Positions 1 through 4,689 of a stretch of 6,667 bases of DNA are shown here, piece by piece. Position 1 is the stretch's first letter. Every line of letters begins with the position of its first letter. The stretch is from Smithella sp. D17 (GTDB lineage Bacteria > Desulfobacterota > Syntrophia > Syntrophales > Smithellaceae), in contig JQOA01000090.1 in assembly GCA_000753945.1 (NCBI GenBank), positions 1-6,667 of the forward strand, read 5' to 3'. A model generated the notes under the pieces. It was not told where the DNA came from. It did not search any database and saw only the letters and a list, made by a program, of their open reading frames with translations. The translations under genes were made by a program, and so were the position numbers.

Positions 1-57
1 AAGATTTCTCAGACGTGAATATTCCTTCGAAGTGACATAGCGTTACTCAAGATGCTT
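1..57. other. Left edge, no gene recognised
   Basis: This short stretch lies downstream of the thiolase stop on the minus strand. Reading leftward, a purine-rich GAAGGA occurs at about 26-31, but no open frame starting nearby survives: the frame from the ATG at 36-38 (TTG slightly upstream) ends at a TGA around 9-11. Whether the operon continues beyond the window cannot be told. SCP-x/BbsB-like thiolases are often followed by a small DUF35 zinc-ribbon/OB-fold partner, so such a gene just outside is plausible but not seen. Confidence 0.4.
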
Positions 58-1302
58 TTACTTTGCCGGCGCTTCCAGTATGTGAATGCACATAGCTGCT
101 TCCTCTACTCCGATATTTCCTCCGCCGTTTTCAGCCAAGCCCAGACGAGCGCCCTGCACTTGTCTCTTACCTGCGTCTCCACGCAATTGGATCACGATTT
201 CATGAATTTGCGAAAGTCCGGAAGCTCCAATGGGATGGCCTTTACACTCCAGACCACCGCTGGTGTTAATAGGTTTTTCACCTCCTAATGTTGTCGCTCC
301 GGATTCAGCATAGGGGCCTCCCTCTCCCATCGGACAAAATCCCATGGATTCTGTCTGATGCAACTCTCCCCATGCCGTGGCATCATGAACCTCGGCCAGG
401 CTGATATCTTTCGGACCGACTCCTGCCATATCATAAGCCTTTTTTGCCAGGCGTTCGCCGATATCCGGATCATCAATATCTCTGTCTCTACCCGTCCCCA
501 TGACAGAGGCCAGGATTTTAACCGGCCTGGCGTTTTTTAATTTCTTCAAATAACTCTCTGAACAAACAATGACCGCCGCTGCACCATCTCCCACCGGGGC
601 ACACATCGCTCTGGTTAAAGGATAGGAAATCGGTCTGTCTGCTAAAACTTCTTCAACCGTCATGTTTGTTTGGTACTGGGCCAGAGGATTGAGAGACGCG
701 TGCCAGTGGTTTTTAGCGCAAACCACGGCCATTTGACGCTGTGTGGAACCAAAACGGGTCATATGCCACCGGGCACCCATCGCATAGGCGTCCATGAAGA
801 CGCTGTGTCCCTCTCCGGGTGCGGGCTGCCCTTCGGGTATTTCGATTTTCACGCGACGGGTGAGTTCTTCATACAACTTTATTTGATCTTCATATCCCTC
901 CGTATCCATACAATACGCATAAGCTCCCAGCGACAAGGCTTTATCCGGATGGGATATTTTTTCTGAACCAATAGCCAGCGCCACATCATACATTCCTGCA
1001 CGTACACCGGTATACGCCAGATGCAGGGCAGTAGAGCCGCCGGCACATGCATTTTCAACGTTGGTTACAGGAATGTTTCCAATTCCCATACTCCTTAAAG
1101 TTACTTCCCCTCTAATGGAATGCTGGTTGGAAAAAAGTCCCCAGAAGGTATTGGAAAAATAAGCTGTTTCTATATCTTCTTTGCCTAACCCGGCATCTTT
1201 CAAAACCAGATCTATAGCTTCATGAGCCATGCCCCTGACTGTTTTATCAGGATATTTATTAAATCTGATCATTCCGACACCAATAACATACACATTATTC
1301 AT
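58..1302 (-). CDS. SCP-x/BbsB-like thiolase (acyl-CoA acetyltransferase family)
   Basis: A 414-residue thiolase-fold protein, complete and of normal length for the SCP-x-like branch. Its likely role is thiolytic cleavage of a 3-ketoacyl-CoA in the cytoplasm. The nucleophilic cysteine is Cys86 in NACAGGSTAL, the branch-specific HD motif is EVHDATAWGEL (His307), and the GHP loop is KGHPIGASG (His356) preceded by NTSGG. The glycine-rich C-terminal loop reads ENGGG (391-395), without the cysteine of the classical CxG motif. SCP2-type thiolases usually take this second cysteine from an HDCF loop, but here that is HDA, so neither position has one. This resembles the branch containing benzoylsuccinyl-CoA thiolase BbsB, which works with a DUF35 zinc-finger subunit. 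The exact substrate is unknown. The ATG at 1300-1302 is chosen because AGGAG lies 8 nt upstream. It is the second gene of the operon, 11 bp after the acyl-CoA dehydrogenase. A biosynthetic or non-thiolase acyltransferase role cannot be excluded. Confidence 0.88.
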   Translation of the reverse strand: MNNVYVIGVGMIRFNKYPDKTVRGMAHEAIDLVLKDAGLGKEDIETAYFSNTFWGLFSNQHSIRGEVTLRSMGIGNIPVTNVENACAGGSTALHLAYTGVRAGMYDVALAIGSEKISHPDKALSLGAYAYCMDTEGYEDQIKLYEELTRRVKIEIPEGQPAPGEGHSVFMDAYAMGARWHMTRFGSTQRQMAVVCAKNHWHASLNPLAQYQTNMTVEEVLADRPISYPLTRAMCAPVGDGAAAVIVCSESYLKKLKNARPVKILASVMGTGRDRDIDDPDIGERLAKKAYDMAGVGPKDISLAEVHDATAWGELHQTESMGFCPMGEGGPYAESGATTLGGEKPINTSGGLECKGHPIGASGLSQIHEIVIQLRGDAGKRQVQGARLGLAENGGGNIGVEEAAMCIHILEAPAK

Positions 1303-1310
1303 TGTTGTTT

Positions 1311-1316
1311 CTCCTA
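1311..1316 (-). promoter_or_regulatory. Thiolase ribosome binding site overlapping upstream stop codon
   Basis: On the minus strand the sequence TAGGAG carries both the TAG stop of the acyl-CoA dehydrogenase (1316-1314) and the AGGAG Shine-Dalgarno core (1315-1311) of the thiolase, 8 nt before its ATG. Ribosomes terminating on the first gene sit on the binding site of the second. This points to translational coupling and fixes the thiolase start. Confidence 0.8.
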
Positions 1317-3233
1317 AATTTTAAAATCCGTACTCAGATGATGTTCAAAAAGCGCCAGCCTGTTGATCTGGTTTGTGCCTTCGTATATCTGCGTCAGACG
1401 CGAGTCGCGCCAGGCGCGCTCGACCCCATTAACATGCAGGTATCCCTGGTCACCCATCAGTTCCATCGCCTGATTGCAGACTTTAAACGCCGTATCGGAA
1501 GCAAACACCTTGGCGGAAGCGGATACCGATTGATAAGAGCGAAACTGTCGACAGCTATGCCAGATCATGGAACGGGCGGCCCAGAGGCTAATCGCCATAT
1601 CCGCCAATTCCAGTTGGACATCCTGATATTCAATGAGTCGCTTCGGACCCAAATTAGTTTTTCTGCAAAATTCCAGAGAACGTTCAAAAGCGCCGCGTCC
1701 ATGTCCCAGGGCCATCGCTCCGACAACAGGTCGCGAATAATTAAGAACGTTGCGATTAATGGCCCAACCCGATCGAAGTTTTCCGACAACATTTTTTTTT
1801 GGAATAAACACATTATCAAAAATAAGCTCTGAAGCGTCCGACGCCCGTTGTCCCATTTTGCGTTCGCTTCTTCCTACGGAAAATCCCTTCATTCCTCTTT
1901 CCACCAGAAAGCATGTCCATGATTCGATGCCTTCATTCTCCAGTTTTGCGAATACGGTTACCTTATCTGCTATCGCTCCATCTGAAATAAAGCATTTGCG
2001 GCCGTTGAGAATGTATCCGCCCTGATCGGGCACTGATTTCGCAGTAGTGACCAGTTTGGCTAATGCTCCGCCTTCAGTTTCTTCAACATCGGAACCGGCG
2101 CCGGGTTCGGTTATGGCAAAGGCCATGCATTCCGGCCTGCCCAGTATGTAAGATTTCAGATAAAAAGGAATCATTTGCCCCAGTATGTTTCTTAAACTTC
2201 CGGAAAGTAGAAGCGGAGCGATACCCAGATTATGCGCCAGAAGAAGAAGCGTCAATCCTCCACACTCAGTTGCAAATTCTTCGCCCACAACAGCTACCTG
2301 AAACACCGTATTTTTGTAATATGAAAGTGTGCTGGCTGTGCCGAAGGGCGGAACAAGAAGTAGTGTTTGAAATCCCTGTCGCGCCGCAGCAGATAATATC
2401 GGTTGGGGATCATAATCATGAGGATGAAGATCAGCCTCCGGGGCCAGAGGACGAATATATTCGCGGGCGAATTTCAGTGCTTTTCGCCGCCATCTGCGCA
2501 CTCCCCAGCTAAGGGTCTTCGTATCATGTTCCCAGATGGACATTTCCACATTGTTGAATTTAACATGTTCAACACAACACGCTCTAAGGCCTGTTCTCAC
2601 CCCGACATCTGTTCTTTCCATACCCTTTTCTTTCGTGCTCACCAGAAAGCATCCCCATTTTTCGCTTACACGTGCAAAAACAACATAGGCGTCAACACCG
2701 CTCATCGAGTAAACAAAAGATTTGGAACCATTGATGATGTAATTATTACCTTTCTGTTCGGCGGTTGTCATAATTTTGGCGGGGTTGTCTTTATCCGGCG
2801 AGATTATTGTCCCCCAAAAAGGAGGACAAAATTCTTCCTGAAGACCCACTCCTACTTTAACCGGTGTAAAAGTTAATTTTCTTTTTGCCTGAAGAAGCAG
2901 ATTGGAAGCCACACCCTGCGCATGAAGGCTCATGGCAACTCCGCCACAGGTTTCGGCGATTACGGATAAAATAAGCAAAGAAGGGATTATTCCCGTCTCT
3001 TCTGTGGCGCTGCCCCAAATGCCATATTGGCAGCCGGAAAGGGACTCATCGGGAGAGGCAGCAATTCCAATTTCAAAAGCAGTCTTCAGCTTCTCCGGCA
3101 GAAGCTCTAAATTACCGTCGGAATACTCTCCTTGAAAAATAGGCAATAGCGACTTTTTGGCATACTGACTGGCCAAATTCTGATAATGTGCAATATCTTC
3201 GGCACAGAGTCCTGCAACAGGTTCTTTCTCCAT
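1314..3233 (-). CDS. Fused 1.5-copy acyl-CoA dehydrogenase
   Basis: A 639-residue flavoprotein of the acyl-CoA dehydrogenase (ACAD) family, against about 380-400 for ordinary members. Residues 11-235 look like an ACAD N-terminal helical domain plus the middle beta domain (YIINGSKSFV at 165-174, VKFNNVEM at 224-231). The usual TEPGAGSD signature is degenerate here (around 126-145), and the C-terminal helical domain with the catalytic base is absent. Residues about 242-639 form a complete second ACAD: N-terminal helices (KFAREYIRPLAPEADLH), FAITEPGAGSD at 372-382, YILNGRKCFISDG at 407-419, GQRASDASELIFDNVFIP at 461-478, and C-terminal QAMELMGDQGY with YEGTNQINRLAL, where Glu618 is the expected catalytic base. 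It should oxidise an acyl-CoA to a 2-enoyl-CoA and pass electrons to ETF; the substrate is unknown. The layout recalls fused steroid side-chain dehydrogenases such as FadE34 and heteromeric ACADs with one inactive partner, but here the first half lacks a whole domain. The start is fixed by a strong AGGAGG. A run of nine A's encodes residues 478-481. Confidence 0.88.
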   Translation of the reverse strand: MEKEPVAGLCAEDIAHYQNLASQYAKKSLLPIFQGEYSDGNLELLPEKLKTAFEIGIAASPDESLSGCQYGIWGSATEETGIIPSLLILSVIAETCGGVAMSLHAQGVASNLLLQAKRKLTFTPVKVGVGLQEEFCPPFWGTIISPDKDNPAKIMTTAEQKGNNYIINGSKSFVYSMSGVDAYVVFARVSEKWGCFLVSTKEKGMERTDVGVRTGLRACCVEHVKFNNVEMSIWEHDTKTLSWGVRRWRRKALKFAREYIRPLAPEADLHPHDYDPQPILSAAARQGFQTLLLVPPFGTASTLSYYKNTVFQVAVVGEEFATECGGLTLLLLAHNLGIAPLLLSGSLRNILGQMIPFYLKSYILGRPECMAFAITEPGAGSDVEETEGGALAKLVTTAKSVPDQGGYILNGRKCFISDGAIADKVTVFAKLENEGIESWTCFLVERGMKGFSVGRSERKMGQRASDASELIFDNVFIPKKNVVGKLRSGWAINRNVLNYSRPVVGAMALGHGRGAFERSLEFCRKTNLGPKRLIEYQDVQLELADMAISLWAARSMIWHSCRQFRSYQSVSASAKVFASDTAFKVCNQAMELMGDQGYLHVNGVERAWRDSRLTQIYEGTNQINRLALFEHHLSTDFKI

Positions 3234-3236
3234 TTT

Positions 3237-3245
3237 CCCCCTCCT
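3237..3245 (-). promoter_or_regulatory. Strong Shine-Dalgarno of acyl-CoA dehydrogenase
   Basis: Minus-strand AGGAGGGGG followed by AAA and ATG (3233-3231). The AGGAGG core at 3245-3240 is 6 nt from the start codon and matches the 16S tail fully. It decides the start of the 639-residue protein. The DNA just upstream (from about 3250 rightward) is the TetR remnant, so the ribosome binding site survived although the native upstream region seems lost. Confidence 0.8.
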
Positions 3246-3266
3246 TTTTTTATAGTAAGAGTTCTA

Positions 3267-3410
3267 ATTGAGGCGGCAGCCATAATGTTACTTAAATGCG
3301 CTGAAGAAATGATGCATCAAATTAAATTTAACAGCACCGGTGTAGAAAAAGAAAGACTTATAAATGAGATGGAAGATATAGTTTTGAGATATCTGCTGCC
3401 CGAAAATTGA
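3267..3410 (+). pseudogene. C-terminal remnant of a TetR-family regulator
   Basis: The plus frame from 3267 to the TGA at 3408-3410 encodes 47 residues beginning IEAAAIMLLK and ending RYLLPEN. It aligns without gaps to residues 165-211 of the intact TetR protein at 3903-4538 (IEAAAVILLK to RYLLIEN), with 28 of 47 identical by my hand alignment and most differences conservative. The frame stays open leftward to 3186, but there it is antisense to the acyl-CoA dehydrogenase start and shows no TetR similarity. The helix-turn-helix and most of the ligand domain are therefore missing. It is a paralogue, not a fresh copy, since most codons differ silently or conservatively. An in-frame ATG at 3285 exists but has no convincing ribosome binding site. 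It most likely derives from a regulator once transcribed divergently from the dehydrogenase operon. Confidence 0.8.
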
Positions 3411-3813
3411 TACCCTTTCCAGATACACTGCCAATATTTATTTCTCCACCGCTAAGAGCTCCGACCGAGCAGGCCTTTTCGCACAAATTACATGAGGGGG
3501 GACAGATATTTTTATATTCTTTTGGCCTGCCGGTCGGAAGTTCTGCAGTGGTGATGAAACCACCTAACCGGAGGATATTTCCGTATTCAGGATGAACGAA
3601 TATTGTGTTCTTGCCGAGTTTACCGATACCTGCCTCTGCAGCAGCATGTTTGAAGCTGATCATCCCACACGGCTCTCCCCGATAGAATTTAAGCGGGCTA
3701 TAAGCCGGAACAGCCAGTGAGGGGAATCCTTCGCTTTCGAGCATCGTTGCTATGACGCAGGCAGCATCATTCATGCGCCGGTAATTGTCGGCAAATGCCC
3801 TAGTATAAAACAT
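3358..3813 (-). pseudogene. Truncated COG1600/QueG-like 4Fe-4S protein
   Basis: An open frame of 151 codons whose central part resembles the 4Fe-4S epoxyqueuosine-reductase-like family (COG1600). Visible features are YRRMNDAACVIATMLESEGF followed by a VPA segment (11-37), MISFKHAAAEAGIGKLGKNT (51-70), the PEYGNILRLGGFITTAEL stretch (75-92), and one iron-sulfur motif CPPSCNLCEKACSVGAL with Cys104, 108, 111 and 115. Family members normally carry roughly 60-90 more residues before this point and a further C-terminal part, often with a second cluster. Here the similarity begins abruptly (possibly a few codons upstream, DPHYMFYTRAF, to about 3837; an in-frame stop lies at 3853-3855). The last 18 or so codons are antisense to the TetR remnant and so not family sequence. 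No Shine-Dalgarno precedes the ATG at 3811-3813. I read it as a gene fragment cut at both ends; a short functional ferredoxin-like protein is possible but less likely. Confidence 0.6.
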
Positions 3814-3851
3814 ATAGTGAGGATCATTAAATAATGTTTTTCTTTGTTTTT

Positions 3852-3876
3852 TTTATCGATTCATGTTATTGATAAA
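3852..3876. promoter_or_regulatory. Candidate TetR operator (imperfect inverted repeat)
   Basis: TTTATCGAT (3852-3860), a 7-nt spacer (TCATGTT), and ATTGATAAA (3868-3876) form an inverted repeat with 8 of 9 complementary positions. It ends 26 bp before the TTG start of the intact TetR gene, where an autoregulatory operator is expected. A second, smaller inverted repeat CATTA-AA-TAATG lies at 3825-3836. I found no second copy of the 9-bp arms upstream of the acyl-CoA dehydrogenase. AT-rich surroundings make weak repeats easy to find, hence the modest score. Confidence 0.35.
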
Positions 3877-3889
3877 CAATTTTTATTTT

Positions 3890-3896
3890 AAGGAAG
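3890..3896 (+). promoter_or_regulatory. TetR ribosome binding site deciding a TTG start
   Basis: AAGGAAG lies 6 nt before TTG at 3903-3905. There is no ATG or GTG in this frame between the upstream sequence and the helix-turn-helix region that fits as well, so the rare TTG is taken as the start. Confidence 0.65.
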
Positions 3897-3902
3897 AAAG
3901 TT

Positions 3903-4538
3903 TTGACAAAATCACTCAAGGCACGCATACCTGTTCAGCAGCGGGGAATTGAAACAAAAGAAAAAATTATCAACGCGGCAATGACGTTATTTACTGAAAA
4001 GGGATACCATAAAACAAACGCTATGGAAATAGCGGCCAGAGCCGATATCGCGACAGGCACATTCTACAGCTATTTCAATAATAAAAAAGAGGTTTTTATC
4101 GAAATAATTATACGGGTATTTAAAGGTATCGCTGAAAATGTGTTACTTAAAATCGAGCTCAAAACACATAAAAACCAGGCAGATAATTATAACGAGCTGA
4201 GAGACCTATTGCATTTCATTGTAACAAATATTCTACAGGCATACAGAATTAACAATCGACTTTTTAAAGAAATACTTGCCATGGTATTACTGGACAATGA
4301 AATAGAAAAAATACGTATTAAGGAAGAAAAAAAAGTAATCAATCTGATTGTTTTAGTACTGCAAACTTACAAAAATTCATTGCGTACAGCCGATATTGAA
4401 GCAGCCGCGGTAATACTGCTTAAATTCATGGAAGAAATGGTGCACCTAATAAAATTTGGCAGTACCGATATTAAAGAAAAAAGGCTTCTAAAAGAAATAG
4501 AAGACTTGATGTGCAGGTACCTGCTGATCGAAAATTGA
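3903..4538 (+). CDS. TetR/AcrR-family transcriptional regulator
   Basis: A 211-residue protein of typical TetR length. The N-terminal DNA-binding domain spans about residues 18-65: ETKEKIINAAMTLFTEKGY forms the first helices, and TNAMEIAARADIATGTFYSYF (about 39-58) is the helix-turn-helix with the family's GTFYSYF signature. Residues about 70-211 are the helical ligand and dimer domain, which is not conserved enough to name the effector. It starts at TTG with AAGGAAG upstream. It is visibly AT-rich and lysine/isoleucine-rich compared with lon. The C-terminal 47 residues are about 60% identical to the remnant at 3267-3410. Close relatives of this layout often repress fatty-acid or acyl-CoA degradation genes with an acyl-CoA as effector, so control of the dehydrogenase-thiolase operon is a fair guess, but the scar between them makes this uncertain. 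It is head-to-head with the iron-sulfur fragment and convergent with lon. Confidence 0.93.
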   Translation: MTKSLKARIPVQQRGIETKEKIINAAMTLFTEKGYHKTNAMEIAARADIATGTFYSYFNNKKEVFIEIIIRVFKGIAENVLLKIELKTHKNQADNYNELRDLLHFIVTNILQAYRINNRLFKEILAMVLLDNEIEKIRIKEEKKVINLIVLVLQTYKNSLRTADIEAAAVILLKFMEEMVHLIKFGSTDIKEKRLLKEIEDLMCRYLLIEN

Positions 4539-4622
4539 CGCTGATTCCACAACTATAATAATTCCCTTTATTCAAAACTCAATGCTTTTTATATTTATCT
4601 TACTGCATAATCACACCCTCTT

Positions 4623-4664
4623 GGAATGATTTAGTTATTCCCGTGAATAAATTGTTCCATTTTT
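4623..4664 (+). terminator. Weak possible terminator after TetR
   Basis: TTATTC (4635-4640), loop CCGT, GAATAA (4645-4650) can form a six-base-pair AT-rich stem, with an overlapping alternative GGAAT (4623-4627) pairing with ATTCC (4637-4641). A run of five T's follows at 4660-4664, about 10 nt after the stem. The stem is weak and the spacing is poor for an intrinsic terminator, so this is tentative. Confidence 0.2.
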
Positions 4665-4667
4665 AAC

Positions 4668-4685
4668 TAACGGTCGCGACCGTTA
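4668..4685. repeat. Perfect 18-bp palindrome between tetR and lon
   Basis: TAACGGTCGCGACCGTTA is fully self-complementary and sits 4 bp beyond the lon stop codon, in otherwise AT-rich intergenic DNA. As RNA it could fold into a seven-base-pair stem with a CGCG loop. On the plus strand a T-run (4692-4698) follows after 6 nt, so it may help to terminate TetR transcription; on the minus strand no T-run follows, so it is a poor lon terminator. A protein-binding site is the alternative. I saw no second copy in the window. Confidence 0.6.
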
Positions 4686-4689
4686 TCTG

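Noticed and set aside
1302..1832. Plus-strand open frame of 176 codons antisense to the acyl-CoA dehydrogenase
   Set aside because: It lies entirely over a well-supported ACAD coding region, has no recognisable domain, and its composition is what antisense reading produces.
2063..2876. Two overlapping plus-strand open frames (149 and 157 codons)
   Set aside because: They are antisense to the dehydrogenase, overlap each other in different frames, and show no domain or ribosome binding site.
3244..3260. TACTAT/TATAAA on the minus strand as a -10 box for the dehydrogenase operon
   Set aside because: No -35 match lies at a suitable distance, and transcription would begin at or inside the Shine-Dalgarno sequence.
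3186..3410. The 74-codon plus-strand frame as an intact small gene
   Set aside because: Its first 80 or so bases are antisense to the dehydrogenase start and its ribosome binding site; only the part from 3267 on has family similarity, so it is a remnant and not a whole gene.
3267..4538. Recent tandem duplication or mobile-element insertion explaining the two TetR copies
   Set aside because: The copies share only about 60% amino acid identity with widespread codon differences, sequence after the two stop codons is unrelated, and no transposase, terminal repeat or target-site duplication is visible.
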